Positions 35,942-45,146 of a stretch of DNA of 64,000 nt are shown here, one piece after another. The first letter of the stretch is position 1. The number at the start of each line of letters is the position of its first letter. This DNA comes from JBBRSD01 sp038245725 (lineage in GTDB: Bacteria; Actinomycetota; Coriobacteriia; Anaerosomatales; JAAXUF01). The notes below the pieces were generated by a model. It had not been told where the DNA came from, searched no databases, and saw nothing but the letters and a program-made list of their open reading frames with translations. The translations under genes and the position numbers were made by a program. The stretch covers positions 17,296 through 81,295 of the forward strand of contig JBBRSD010000009.1 in the NCBI GenBank assembly GCA_038245725.1. Direction: 5' to 3'.

Positions 35942-38806
35942 CTAGCTGCGGGATTCTCGGCGACGACGGGTCGCGGCGAGCGCAAGCAGCATCGCGCTGA
36001 GCAGCAGCGCCACGCCAGCTACGAGCGACCCGAGCGCGAAGCCGGGCGTCGTGTAGCGCAGCTCGATCGCGTGCTTACCGGCCGTGACCGGGATACCGGT
36101 GAACGCCGTGTTGGCGCGCACCGTGCGCGCGGGCTTGCCGTCGACCGTCGCGCGCCATCCGCTCGAGAACGGGATGCTCAGGAAGAGCAGACCGGCTCTC
36201 GGCGAGTCGACTTCACCGGCAACGGTGTTGTTGCCCACGCGTATCTCGCGCATCGGGTTGGCGCGCAGCGGGGCGACTCGCGACACGTATGAGGCCATCG
36301 GCACCGCGAGGACCTTGAGGCTTCGGAACGTGAGCGTGCCAGGCACTTCGAGACGCATCGTCGCAGTCGTCACGACCGATCGCTGGTATCCGAGGTTCAC
36401 GGTCTGCGTGCGGTTGCCCCAGTAGTAGGGGTACGCCGGCGTCTGCCACAACTCCGACTTCTCCGGTCCGCCCGCGGTGTACCACGTCTTGACCTGCACC
36501 GGCGTCCAGAACAGGCGGTTCTTGGCCTTGAGCGCGGCGACCGCCGCCGGAGTCGGATTCGGGCCAAGCAGGTAGTCCCTGCGCTCGAGCGGCGAACTCG
36601 CGACGTCGTCGAACCCGGCAAGCTGCACGTAGAGCTCAGCGTCGACCGGTGCCGAGAAGCGCAGGTCGATTCGGCTGTTGGCTGCGAGCTTGACGATGCG
36701 ACCAGCCGCCAGATCGACGTCGGCACCCTTAGTCGCGACCACCGAAAACGGCACATCGACGACGGTCACGCTCGGCACGACCGACGGTAGCGAGATGCCC
36801 GAGCCATCCTCTATGACGGCGCCCTCGAGCATCGCTTGCTGGCGTGCGATGATCGGCAGTGCCTCGAACGCGGCGCGGCTGATGATGTGGTCGTACACGA
36901 AGCCGAGAGGTAGCGAGTACCGGTTCTCGTAGAGACCACCCTTGGACGACTTCTTCACCAGGTCGTATCCGTAGGGCACGTAGCCCGATCGCTTGCCGGC
37001 GGCGGTGTAGTACTTCACGGCGGTGATCTCGTCGAGAGCGGCACGGTCGTCGAAGCCCGAGTAGGAGAACGACGACCACCCGCCGCGGATGTCGTTGTCG
37101 ACGATGAAGTTGGTCACATTGCCGTTCAGAAGGGAGAAGTAGTAGCTCGTCGGGCGAAAGTGCTGTACGAGCGCGTCGTTGTAGAAGAGCGGTTCGCTGT
37201 CCTGAACGCGGTAGAACGTGTCGTCTGAGATGCCGGAGGCAAGCGCACCGGGCGCCTTGAGATACGTGTTGAGAACCTGGCCCACCGCAAGGTTGTCTCG
37301 CAGGCTATTGGCGTACCGCGCGTCGTGCGTGAGACCGCCCGCCGCGACGATGCCTGCGACAAGCAGCGCGAACACCGCCCAGCGCGTAGGTGGGACGTTC
37401 CAGTCTCGCTGCTTGCTTCTCGGCGTCGGATTCCGCGCCTCGCGCCGCGACTCGCGAACGGTTCCGCCCCGGCGGGCGAGCAACCATTCGAGCACGAAGA
37501 CGCCCCATGTGAGCAAGCCGATAGCGAAGGGCATTGTGAGCACGGCGTTGATCGGGACGTCGCTCATGAACACGCACGCCCACATCACGACGTAGGCAGC
37601 GAGCATGGCGCCGAGCTCCCGGCCCGAGAACGCGTTGTCATCGGCGAGCAGAAGACCTACCGCGAGCGCGATGAAGAGGCCCCACTCGAAGCCGTAGCGA
37701 CCGCTCGGGAACGTGAAGCCGTTGTAGACGGCGCTCACGACCGGCAAGCCGAGCAGGAACGGGAAGGCAGCGAGCATGACCTTGAGCGCAGTGTTGCCGC
37801 GGCGCATGAACACCGCGGGTATGACCACGAAACCAAGCGGAGCGAAGCCGAGAACGGTGGAGTTGGGACCGATCGCCGTCGATACGAGCGCGGCAAGATA
37901 GCGGCCATAGTCCTGCAGCGAAAAGAACAGGTGTGGCGCGAATGCGATCTGCCTGCGGACTGTCGTGAAGATGGCAGCCGCGCTCGGGAGGAGCACCGGC
38001 CCGGCGAGCAGGATGCCCAGCGCGACGCTGCCGGCGATCCGCAAGCCATCGGGTGCGAGCCGGCGCCATCGATCCTCTCTCGGCGTGGTCTCGAAGTACC
38101 GGGCGATCACGTAGATCACGAGTGTGAGCGCTTCCATATAGAAGAAGTAGAAGTTGCCCACAGCGCCGAGGAAGACCGCGACCACGAGCACCCAGGAGCG
38201 TTTGCGTTCGAGGGCGTACTCGGCCCCCAACAGCAGCAGCGGGAAGAGTGCCAGAGCGGTCGCGAAGATCGGGTGGCGGGTGGACGAGTACAGCGTAAAC
38301 GTCGCGAGGCAGTAGATCAGGCTTCCCGCGAGCGCCGAGATGGGCCGCGCGCCCATCTTGCGCAGATACATCGCCGAGAACACGCCCGCGCACGCGATGC
38401 GCACGATATAGACGACCGTGTAGGCGAGCTCCAGCGACCGCATCGGGAACAGAAGGCTGATCGGCACGAAGGGATCGCCGACCACATAGAAGGAGAGGGT
38501 GCTGATCGTATCGGCGCCGAGCCCCAGCTGCCACGACCAGAACGGGAAGCCCTGGCCCGGGTTGTGGAGGAACTGCCGGACGATCTGGTTCAGGAAGTAC
38601 ATCGACGGGAAGTGTTGCGCGGCGCCGTCGGGCACCCACACGAGCGACTTGTGGTAGATCGCGAAGTAACGGAAGGCGACCGCGAACACTGCCGAGAAGA
38701 TCACGCTGCCGATCGCGACGTTTCGCGCTGCGCGCCACTGCTGGGACGGTTGCGGTGCGACCGCTTCCGAAGCGGTGGGTGGTGGCGCCCACGAGCGATC
38801 AGTCAC
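35942..38806 (-). CDS. YfhO-family membrane glycosyltransferase-like protein
   Basis: About 954 residues from a GTG at 38806, which overlaps the preceding GT2 stop by eight bases; the open frame reaches 38869. One N-terminal segment, then WVPDGAAQHFPSMYF and LGLGADTISTLSFYVVGDPF, about a dozen membrane helices, a large extracytoplasmic C-terminal domain and a last helix near the end (VAGVALLLSAMLLALAATRR). Full length for YfhO, which decorates cell-wall glycopolymers using lipid-linked sugars. Overlap with a GT2 gene supports a functional pair. It is paralogous to the truncated copy at 1-2479. Confidence 0.88.
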   Translation of the reverse strand: MTDRSWAPPPTASEAVAPQPSQQWRAARNVAIGSVIFSAVFAVAFRYFAIYHKSLVWVPDGAAQHFPSMYFLNQIVRQFLHNPGQGFPFWSWQLGLGADTISTLSFYVVGDPFVPISLLFPMRSLELAYTVVYIVRIACAGVFSAMYLRKMGARPISALAGSLIYCLATFTLYSSTRHPIFATALALFPLLLLGAEYALERKRSWVLVVAVFLGAVGNFYFFYMEALTLVIYVIARYFETTPREDRWRRLAPDGLRIAGSVALGILLAGPVLLPSAAAIFTTVRRQIAFAPHLFFSLQDYGRYLAALVSTAIGPNSTVLGFAPLGFVVIPAVFMRRGNTALKVMLAAFPFLLGLPVVSAVYNGFTFPSGRYGFEWGLFIALAVGLLLADDNAFSGRELGAMLAAYVVMWACVFMSDVPINAVLTMPFAIGLLTWGVFVLEWLLARRGGTVRESRREARNPTPRSKQRDWNVPPTRWAVFALLVAGIVAAGGLTHDARYANSLRDNLAVGQVLNTYLKAPGALASGISDDTFYRVQDSEPLFYNDALVQHFRPTSYYFSLLNGNVTNFIVDNDIRGGWSSFSYSGFDDRAALDEITAVKYYTAAGKRSGYVPYGYDLVKKSSKGGLYENRYSLPLGFVYDHIISRAAFEALPIIARQQAMLEGAVIEDGSGISLPSVVPSVTVVDVPFSVVATKGADVDLAAGRIVKLAANSRIDLRFSAPVDAELYVQLAGFDDVASSPLERRDYLLGPNPTPAAVAALKAKNRLFWTPVQVKTWYTAGGPEKSELWQTPAYPYYWGNRTQTVNLGYQRSVVTTATMRLEVPGTLTFRSLKVLAVPMASYVSRVAPLRANPMREIRVGNNTVAGEVDSPRAGLLFLSIPFSSGWRATVDGKPARTVRANTAFTGIPVTAGKHAIELRYTTPGFALGSLVAGVALLLSAMLLALAATRRRRESRS

Positions 38807-39578
38807 GCGAGCCGTCCGGAGTCGAAGCGGACTCCTCGAACGCGGGGGCCGCAATCTTGCCACGCCCACCTGTCAGGCGGGCGACACCGAGCGAGGTCGT
38901 GCGCACGAGCGCCTCGAAGACGATGGCACGCGATATCTTGGACTGGCCATGGCGGCGGTCGACGTAGGAGATCGGCACCTCCACGATGGCCGTGTCGATA
39001 TCGCGCAGGCCGGCGAGCAGTTCGATGAGGAAGCTGTAACCCTCGGATCGAATGTCGGCGAAGGGCACGCGCGCCAAGGTCTCGGCGCGGTAGCAGCGGA
39101 AGCCGCTCGTGCAGTCGTGGACCGGCGTGCCGACCATGATGCGGGCGTAGCCACTCCCCACGAAGCTCACCGCGCGCCGCACGGGACCCCAGTCGACGAG
39201 CGATTCCCCGCCATCGCAGTAGCGCGAGCCGATTGCGAGGTCGGCGCCCTGCTCGACCTTCTCGCGCAGGAACGCAAGCGAGCTCGGGTCGTGGGAGAGG
39301 TCGGCGTCCATGGTCGCCACGATGTCGAAGCCGTGATCGATGCAGTACGCCATCCCCTCTTTCGAGGCCACCGAGTATCCGCGCTGACCGGTGCGGTGGA
39401 TGACGTGGAAGCGCGGCTCGGCAGCGGCGATCTCATCGGCGAGAGCGCCGGTGCCATCGGGTGAGGCGTCATCGACGCAGACTACGTCGAGTTCCGGCTC
39501 GAGGGCGAGCAGCAGCTCGGCGAGCGCACGGATGTTGTCGGCTTCGTTGTAGGTCGGGATGACGACTGCGCAGCGCAT
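38799..39578 (-). CDS. GT2 family glycosyltransferase (polyprenol-phosphate mannosyltransferase-like)
   Basis: 259 residues from ATG 39578, five bases after GGGGGAG; the longer frame to 40442 lies over the flavoprotein gene and is not real. GT-A motifs: VVIPTYNEADNI, VCVDDASPDGTG, TMDADLSHDP and SGFRCYRAETL, diagnostic of the dolichol/polyprenol-phosphate mannose synthase (DPM1/Ppm1) group. It lacks C-terminal membrane helices. The stop overlaps the YfhO start, so both are made together, consistent with supplying a lipid-linked sugar. Confidence 0.88.
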   Translation of the reverse strand: MRCAVVIPTYNEADNIRALAELLLALEPELDVVCVDDASPDGTGALADEIAAAEPRFHVIHRTGQRGYSVASKEGMAYCIDHGFDIVATMDADLSHDPSSLAFLREKVEQGADLAIGSRYCDGGESLVDWGPVRRAVSFVGSGYARIMVGTPVHDCTSGFRCYRAETLARVPFADIRSEGYSFLIELLAGLRDIDTAIVEVPISYVDRRHGQSKISRAIVFEALVRTTSLGVARLTGGRGKIAAPAFEESASTPDGSRD

Positions 39579-39694
39579 ACGAACTCCCCCGATCGATGGT
39601 CGGGAGTCACGGTACCTGTTCTGAGCCGCGCGTGCGAGTGCGAGGGGGCGCGCGACGCATGCGTGCGGGCGTCGCCAGTGTGCAGAAGCATGCG

Positions 39695-41071
39695 CTATCC
39701 GGCGAGGATCGCCCTCGCTGCCATGACGCCGCTTGCGCTGGCCTGGATGAGACCGCGCGTGATGCCGGCACCGTCGCCGATCGCGAACAGGCCCGGGACC
39801 TGCGTCTCGAGGTTCGGCCTCACCTGCAGGCGCGAGGAGTAGAACTTCACCTCGACGCCGTAGAGCAGCGTGCTCGGCCCCGAGATTCCTGGGGCGAGAG
39901 CCTCGAGCGCCTCGAGGAACTCGATGATGTCGGCGAGGTGCCGGTACGGCAGGACCGCCGAGAGGTCGCCCGGCGTCGCGTGGGCGAGCGTGGGCTCGGC
40001 GAGCGACTGCGCGATACGCTCGGGCGTCGAGCGGCGGCCGGCCTTCAAGTCCGCGAAACGCTGCACGAGGATCCCGTCGCCGAGCAGATTCGCGAGCTTC
40101 GCGATCGAGCGACCGTACGCGATGGGATCGCGGAACGGCTCGGTGAAGCGCTGGCTCACGAGCACCGCGAAGTTCGTGTACGGCGTCTTGGCTTCGGCGT
40201 AGCTGTGGCCGTTGACGGTCACGACGTCGCCGTAGCTTTCTGTAGTGACCTCCCCGTACGGGTTCATGCAAAACGTTCGCACCGTGTCGCCGAACGCCTT
40301 CGTGTGGTAAACGAGCTTGGCCTCGTAAAGCGCATCGGTAAGTCGCTCCATGACGGGGGCGGGGCACTCGACACGTACGCCGATGTCGACGGCGTTGCTG
40401 ACGAGCGGAAGTCCCAGCAGATGGGCCTGCTCGGCGAGCCACTCGGCACCTTCGCGGCCGGGTGCAGCGATGACCGACTCGGCGTGCACGATCTCGCCAC
40501 CAGAGAGCTCAACGCCGGTCACCCCGTCGGCGTCACAGAGGATGCGCTTGGCGGCGCGCTCGGTGGCAACTGTGATGCCGACCGACTCCAGATGCACGCG
40601 CATGGCGTCGAGGACCTTCGGCGAGCGGTCAGTGCCGAGGTGGCGGATGCGCATGGGCACGAGTTTCATGCCGACAAGCGTCGCTTCCTTCTCGAGCGCG
40701 GCGGCGATCTGCGGGTCGGGGCCGTGAACCTCGGTCGTGGCGCCGTATTCGAGCCACAGGCTGTCGGCGTACGCGACGAGCTGCTCGAGCTCGTCGCGCG
40801 GAACGAAGTCCCCCAGCCACCCTCCCACCTCCGTGGTGAGTGTGAGCTTCCCGTCCGAGAACGCTCCGGCGCCGCCCCAGCCGGTCATGATGTCGCACGT
40901 CTTGCAGTCCACACACGACGTTCGCCGAGCAGGACACCTGCGCTTGGCGATCGCGTGGCCCTTCTCGACGATGAGCACATCGGTCACGCCGTTCTTCGCG
41001 AGCTCGAGGGCGGCGAAGATGCCCGCGGGACCAGCACCGACGATGACGACCTTGTAAGCAGGAAACGACAC
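39695..41071 (-). CDS. FAD-dependent oxidoreductase (COG2509-type)
   Basis: 458 residues from GTG 41071, seven bases after GAGGAG. The N-terminal FAD-binding motif VVIVGAGPAGIFAALELAKNG is followed by a Cys-rich segment CPARRTSCVDCKTC and GWGGAGAFSDGKL, which mark the COG2509 flavoprotein family. A second FAD contact is GLFAIGDGAGITRG near the C-terminus. These enzymes are annotated as dehydrogenases of unknown substrate; the cysteines may bind an Fe-S cluster. Divergent from the glutaredoxin gene at 41203. Confidence 0.85.
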   Translation of the reverse strand: MSFPAYKVVIVGAGPAGIFAALELAKNGVTDVLIVEKGHAIAKRRCPARRTSCVDCKTCDIMTGWGGAGAFSDGKLTLTTEVGGWLGDFVPRDELEQLVAYADSLWLEYGATTEVHGPDPQIAAALEKEATLVGMKLVPMRIRHLGTDRSPKVLDAMRVHLESVGITVATERAAKRILCDADGVTGVELSGGEIVHAESVIAAPGREGAEWLAEQAHLLGLPLVSNAVDIGVRVECPAPVMERLTDALYEAKLVYHTKAFGDTVRTFCMNPYGEVTTESYGDVVTVNGHSYAEAKTPYTNFAVLVSQRFTEPFRDPIAYGRSIAKLANLLGDGILVQRFADLKAGRRSTPERIAQSLAEPTLAHATPGDLSAVLPYRHLADIIEFLEALEALAPGISGPSTLLYGVEVKFYSSRLQVRPNLETQVPGLFAIGDGAGITRGLIQASASGVMAARAILAG

Positions 41072-41202
41072 CTTGGGACTCCTCGGCTGGTTAAGCTGGT
41101 AGAAGATGCGGGCTGCGCACGGTTTCGGGCCGTCGGTTATCATACCCGCGACTTCAGTTGCGTGCGTTCAGCGGGCATGTGCCGAGAGCGAAAGGCCAAC
41201 CC

Positions 41203-41478
41203 ATGCCGACAAGCGGTACTTCCGGCCACGTTCCGAGAATCACCGTCTACACGAGCCCCTCGTGCCACTGGTGCAGGGTCGCCAAGCGCTATCTCGAGGA
41301 GCGCGGGCTTACCTACCGCGAAGTCGACATCGCCAACGACCCGCGCGGGCGCCAGGAGATGGTGCGCATGACAGGCCAGTACGGCGTGCCGGTGATTCGC
41401 GTGGGCGAGCAGGCGATGACCGGTTGGGACAAGGCCGAGTTAGAGCGACTGCTGAGCGGGAGGTACCGTCGGCGGTGA
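41203..41478 (+). CDS. Glutaredoxin-like protein
   Basis: 91 residues from ATG 41203, seven bases after GAAAGG. Thioredoxin-fold signature: ITVYTSPSCHWCRVAKRYL with a CHWC active site (Cys21, Cys24), then a GVPVI cis-Pro segment and a C-terminal helix. Glutaredoxins reduce disulfides or handle glutathione-type thiols. Four overlapping GGTGA units at its stop codon (41474-41493) place TGA triplets in all three frames. Confidence 0.9.
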   Translation: MPTSGTSGHVPRITVYTSPSCHWCRVAKRYLEERGLTYREVDIANDPRGRQEMVRMTGQYGVPVIRVGEQAMTGWDKAELERLLSGRYRRR

Positions 41479-41500
41479 GGTGAGGTGAGGTGAGCCGCTC

Positions 41501-42883
41501 CTACGCCATCCCGCTGGGCGGATCGACGAACTTCGTGTACCGGTCGTTGAAGACCAGCTGAATATTGTCGGTGGGGCCGTTTCTGTGCTTAGCGACGATG
41601 ATCTCCGCGGTGCCCTTCTGCGGTCGGCCTTCTTCTTCCTCATTGCGCGGGTCGGTGTTGCGATCGATGAACATGACAACGTCCGCGTCCTGCTCGATTG
41701 CGCCGGACTCGCGCAGGTCCGACAGCTGCGGCCGCTTGCCTGCGCGCTGCTCGACGGCACGAGAGAGCTGCGAGAGCGCCAACACCGGCACGCCCAGCTC
41801 CTTGCCTAGGATCTTGAGCCCTCGGCTGATCTCCGCGATCTCGGTCTGACGGTTCTCGGAACGCTTTCCTTGCGGCTGCATGAGCTGGAGGTAGTCGACG
41901 ATGATGAGCCCCTTGGGCTTGTTACGAAGCTGTCGGCGCGCCTTCGCCCGAACTTCGAGGATGGAGATCGACGGCGTGTCGTCGACCCAGAAGTCGAGGT
42001 CCGCGAGCTTGCCCATCGCGTTGTGGATCGCGTACCAGTCCGCGTCCTTAACGTAGCCGGTCCGGACGTCCTGGAGGTTGATGCGCGCCTCGGAGCACAG
42101 GACGCGCTGGACGAGCTGCTCGGCCGACATCTCGAGCGAGAACACCGCGACGGCGGCGCCGGATTTGGCCGCGTTCACCGCGATGTTGAGCGCAAGCGCG
42201 GTCTTGCCGACCGCCGGACGCGCCGCGAGGATGCACAGGTCGCCGGGGTGCAACCCGGCGAGCAGCTTGTCGAGCTTCTTGAAGCCCGTGGGCACGCCCG
42301 TGATGTGCTCCTTGCGCTGCGCGAGTTCCTCGAGCTGGTTGAAGGAGGCCGTGAGCAGCTCGTTGATGTACTTGAAGTTGCTCTGGACGCGCTTGTTGGT
42401 GACCTCGAAGATCATGCGCTCCGCGTCGCCGACGACTTCGTCGAGGTCGTCGGGCGCGTCGTAGCCCATCGCCACGATGCCCGTGCCTGCGCCGATGAGC
42501 TGGCGCAGCATCGACATGCGCTTCACGATCTCGGCGTAGTGCGCCCAGTTCGCCGTGGTGGGGACGACGCCTGTCACGTCGATGAGGTACGGCTTGCCGC
42601 CAGCAGCTTCAAGCTCACCGGTCGACTCGAGACGGTCCGCAACGGAGAGGTGATCGACCGGGATCGAGCGGTTGTGCAGGTCATACATCGCCGAGAAGAT
42701 CCTAGCGTGTGCCGGCCGATAGAAGTCCTCGGGCTGCAGTAGCGTGAGTGCGCCCTCGACCGCATCGAGCGACAGGAACATGGCGCCGAGTGTGGCCTGC
42801 TCGGCCTCGAGGTTCTGAGGCGGCACGCGGTCGAACCCGCCGTTCGAGCGGGACGTATACTCTCGATCCAGAACGTCGGCCAT
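41501..42883 (-). CDS. dnaB: Replicative DNA helicase DnaB
   Basis: 460 residues from ATG 42883, six bases after GGAGG; the open frame extends to 43129 but is not credible there. N-terminal DnaB domain (PPQNLEAEQATLGAM), linker, then the RecA-like ATPase with Walker A ARPAVGKTALAL, Walker B IIVDYLQLM and the arginine/Q region (ALSQLSRAVEQR). No intein. The hexamer unwinds DNA at the fork. It ends the rpsF-ssb-rpsR-DUF2232-rplI-dnaB block, but is separated from rplI by 266 bases holding a hairpin. Confidence 0.97.
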   Translation of the reverse strand: MADVLDREYTSRSNGGFDRVPPQNLEAEQATLGAMFLSLDAVEGALTLLQPEDFYRPAHARIFSAMYDLHNRSIPVDHLSVADRLESTGELEAAGGKPYLIDVTGVVPTTANWAHYAEIVKRMSMLRQLIGAGTGIVAMGYDAPDDLDEVVGDAERMIFEVTNKRVQSNFKYINELLTASFNQLEELAQRKEHITGVPTGFKKLDKLLAGLHPGDLCILAARPAVGKTALALNIAVNAAKSGAAVAVFSLEMSAEQLVQRVLCSEARINLQDVRTGYVKDADWYAIHNAMGKLADLDFWVDDTPSISILEVRAKARRQLRNKPKGLIIVDYLQLMQPQGKRSENRQTEIAEISRGLKILGKELGVPVLALSQLSRAVEQRAGKRPQLSDLRESGAIEQDADVVMFIDRNTDPRNEEEEGRPQKGTAEIIVAKHRNGPTDNIQLVFNDRYTKFVDPPSGMA

Positions 42884-42984
42884 TACTCTCCTCCACGCGC
42901 GCGGCGCCAAGCTCACGGAATCCGGTTCCAGTGACGGAGCCGATTCTAGACGAGAGCTCTGACATCTACGTGAGGCCCGAAGGA

Positions 42985-43045
42985 CTGTCCACAGGCCCGC
43001 GACACCTGCGACCTGCAATGTTGTGGACTGTCCACCGAATCCACA
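42985..43045. promoter_or_regulatory. Cluster of DnaA-box-like sequences upstream of dnaB
   Basis: Four near-matches to the high-GC DnaA box TTGTCCACA lie within 61 bases: CTGTCCACA (42985-42993), TTGTGGACT (43021-43029, reverse orientation), CTGTCCACC (43028-43036) and GAATCCACA (43037-43045). Each has one to three mismatches. They may bind DnaA for dnaB control or be a remnant of an origin; no AT-rich unwinding element is visible, so an active oriC is unlikely. Confidence 0.3.
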
Positions 43046-43081
43046 GATTGCCGAGCATTTCGCGCCCGCCTGCGGAACGCA

Positions 43082-43116
43082 GCGATGCCGCCCCCATTCA
43101 ACGGGGGCGGCATCGC
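43082..43116 (-). terminator. Terminator-like hairpin between rplI and dnaB
   Basis: A perfect 14-bp GC-rich stem (43082-43095 with 43103-43116) around a seven-base loop, 34 bases after the rplI stop. There is no clear T-run on the minus strand, so termination may be partial; it probably separates expression of dnaB from the ribosomal genes. Confidence 0.7.
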
Positions 43117-43149
43117 GGGCTTGCGGCACTACGAGCTTGAACGCGAGTG

Positions 43150-43782
43150 CTAGTCGATGACCTCGCCAGCGGCTGCGTCAACAGCCTCGCCAAAAGCGGC
43201 CTCTTCGAGTGCGACCTCGGCATCGGCCTGCTCGGGCGTCTCCTCGACGATCTCGACGAACGCTACGCCCTCGGCGTCAACGCCCTCGACCTCGGCAACG
43301 ATGGTCTCGGGAAGCGAGGCCGCGACGGCGACTCCGCCTTCGGGAACGACGTTGACGAACAACTCGGCCTTGGTGTCGCGGTAGACAGCCACCTCGATGG
43401 GGTGCTGGCCGGCCATCTTGATGGCACCGTGCGTCTCGATCTTCCGGCGATCGACATCGAGGCCCAGCTGCTCGCGCAGCGCGTCCTCGATGTGTCCGTG
43501 CGTGACCGAACCGAAGAGACGACCCTCTTCGCCGATCTTGGCCTCGATGGTGACCACCTTGCCGTTGAGTGCTGCAGCAAGGGTCTCTGCCTCGCCCAGG
43601 CGAGTGTCTTCGCGCTTCTGGATGTTGTGCGAGCGCTGTTCGAGCTGCTTGAGGTTGCCCTTTGTCGCCTCGATGGCGACCTTACGCGGCAACAGGTAGT
43701 TGACTGCGAAACCGCGAGCGACATCGACGACGTCGCCCTCGCCTCCGCGGCCTTTCAGTTCCTGCAACAGGATGACTTTCAT
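43150..43782 (-). CDS. rplI: 50S ribosomal protein L9, with acidic C-terminal extension
   Basis: 210 residues. N-terminal domain MKVILLQELKGRGGEGDVVDV and the L9 signature GFAVNYLLPRKVA, then a connecting helix and C-terminal domain ending near residue 150 (VYRDTKAELFVNVVPEG). Typical L9 is about 150 residues. The extra 50-60 residues are acidic and Ala/Glu-rich (EETPEQADAEVALEEAAFGEA), an extension seen in some actinobacteria but of unknown use. Member of the S6 operon. Confidence 0.96.
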   Translation of the reverse strand: MKVILLQELKGRGGEGDVVDVARGFAVNYLLPRKVAIEATKGNLKQLEQRSHNIQKREDTRLGEAETLAAALNGKVVTIEAKIGEEGRLFGSVTHGHIEDALREQLGLDVDRRKIETHGAIKMAGQHPIEVAVYRDTKAELFVNVVPEGGVAVAASLPETIVAEVEGVDAEGVAFVEIVEETPEQADAEVALEEAAFGEAVDAAAGEVID

Positions 43783-43837
43783 GGTTACTCCTTCATGTCG
43801 CCGGACAGACTCGCTGCCCGGACGGCAGTTCTATCGC

Positions 43838-44794
43838 TTACCAGCGCCGGCCTTCAGGCTCGGCGACTGTTGGCGCTGCACCCTCGCGGGACAGACGCCG
43901 AAAGTTGATCCAGAAATCGAGCAGTCCCGCGAAGCTGACGACGAGCGTGAGCACGTCGAGCGCGGCGAGCGCAGCCAATGCGAGGATGCGCCCGCCGCGG
44001 CCGACGCCGGCCCGGTCGAGCATCCCCGCCGCGACGCCCATCCCCTGAAGGAAGAAGAGCGTGCGAGCACACAGCACGAGATTCAGCCCCACGATACCTA
44101 ACGCAACGGATCCAGCGAAGGACACTTGCGCAGCAGCCAGCATGAAGAGACCGGCGACGAACGCCCACAAGATGTGAGGCGAAAGGTCCAACCGCGACAG
44201 CGGCGGGACATTGAGGCCGAACTCCACCCTGCGAGCAGCCCATGCGACTGCGCCAATGGCAAGAACGCCCACGAACACGGCGATCTGGAAGTACGCCCAC
44301 GGCCACGCCGACACAACCAAGTGTGCGGCGTCTTGCAGCGAACGAAGCGTATCGGGCGTGCTGGAACCGAGCGTCTTCGTCATCTCCGCAAGAGCGGCTT
44401 GCGACTGCCGTGAAACTGTTGCCGAGAGTGTGGTGCCTTGAGAGCGTGCGAGCAGCGCGTCAGCACCCATGTTCGCGAGAGCGAGCACGGCGATGAGCGC
44501 CGCTGCGACCACTTGGAACGATTGGTTCGGCAGCAGCACGACCGTGAGAACCACGGCCGCGAGCACCGGAGCGACAAACACCACATCGGACACGTTGAGC
44601 ACTCCGACGACTGCGACTCCGACAGCGGCGGCGAAAGCGGCCACGGCGGTCTGTCCGCGGTACGCCAGCCCGGCGATAGCGGCGGCCGCTATGGGCACGC
44701 CGACAAACGCCATGGCCGGAGCCAGAGCAGTGCCGATGACGATAGCCGCGAACAGCAGTGCGGAGTCAGCGATGCGTGGGATGCCGGCGTCCAA
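43838..44794 (-). CDS. DUF2232 (YybS-like) membrane protein
   Basis: 318 residues, TTG start seven bases after the rpsR stop; the ribosome site is weak and coupling is likely. About eight hydrophobic segments. Its position between rpsR and rplI matches YybS/DUF2232 in Bacillota, and the hydrophobic pattern fits that family. Function unknown; it is usually described as a possible membrane transporter or spore-related protein. Confidence 0.7.
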   Translation of the reverse strand: MDAGIPRIADSALLFAAIVIGTALAPAMAFVGVPIAAAAIAGLAYRGQTAVAAFAAAVGVAVVGVLNVSDVVFVAPVLAAVVLTVVLLPNQSFQVVAAALIAVLALANMGADALLARSQGTTLSATVSRQSQAALAEMTKTLGSSTPDTLRSLQDAAHLVVSAWPWAYFQIAVFVGVLAIGAVAWAARRVEFGLNVPPLSRLDLSPHILWAFVAGLFMLAAAQVSFAGSVALGIVGLNLVLCARTLFFLQGMGVAAGMLDRAGVGRGGRILALAALAALDVLTLVVSFAGLLDFWINFRRLSREGAAPTVAEPEGRRW

Positions 44795-44800
44795 GAGAGG

Positions 44801-45064
44801 CTACCTACCGCCCCTGCGGTCGATGCGGCCACTCACAACCGGAACGGTGTACGGCACGAGCGCCATTTCACGACCACGCTTGACGGCGATGGACAGCCGG
44901 TGCTGGTGCTGGGCGCAGTTGCCGGACACGCGGCGCGGCTTGATCTTGCCACGGTCGGTCATGAACTTGCGCAGCAGCTGCACGTCCTTGTAGTCGATGT
45001 ACTCAGTGTGATCCTTGCAGAACTGGCAATACTTGCGCCGCGGCTTGCGGGCGAAATCGGACAT
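44801..45064 (-). CDS. rpsR: 30S ribosomal protein S18
   Basis: 87 residues from ATG 45064, eight bases after AAGGAGGTC; the open frame to 45247 overlaps ssb. S18 features: RRKYCQFCKDH, YKDVQLLRKFMTDRGKIKPRRVSGNC and HQHRLSIAVKRGREMALVPY. This is the C+ form: four cysteines (two in CQFC, one in GNC, with HQH) could bind zinc. The longer C-terminal tail is modest. Confidence 0.97.
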   Translation of the reverse strand: MSDFARKPRRKYCQFCKDHTEYIDYKDVQLLRKFMTDRGKIKPRRVSGNCAQHQHRLSIAVKRGREMALVPYTVPVVSGRIDRRGGR

Positions 45065-45112
45065 GTCTTCTGACCTCCTTCCGCGATTCTTGGTCGCGGT
45101 GTTGATATCGGT

Positions 45113-45135
45113 GCGCGCCCGGGGGTCGGGCGCGC
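45113..45135. terminator. GC hairpin between ssb and rpsR
   Basis: A perfect 9-bp stem (45113-45121 with 45127-45135) around GGGGT, 12 bases after the ssb stop and 48 bases before the rpsR ATG. No T-run follows, so it may attenuate or mark RNA processing inside the operon rather than end it. Confidence 0.45.
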
Positions 45136-45146
45136 CAAGTGGTTTG

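Noticed and set aside
37325..39028. 567-codon plus-strand frame over YfhO and GT2
   Set aside because: Antisense to two recognised genes; composition is Arg/Glu/His-rich without structure.
39596..41371. 591-codon plus-strand frame over the flavoprotein
   Set aside because: Antisense to a complete COG2509 flavoprotein with FAD motifs and crosses the glutaredoxin gene in another frame.
41474..41493. Four overlapping GGTGA repeats
   Set aside because: Too short to be a meaningful repeat; noted only as a tandem run at the glutaredoxin stop.
42884..43149. Chromosome origin (oriC) between dnaB and rplI
   Set aside because: DnaA-like boxes are imperfect, there is no AT-rich stretch and dnaA/dnaN are not present; kept only as a weak regulatory candidate.
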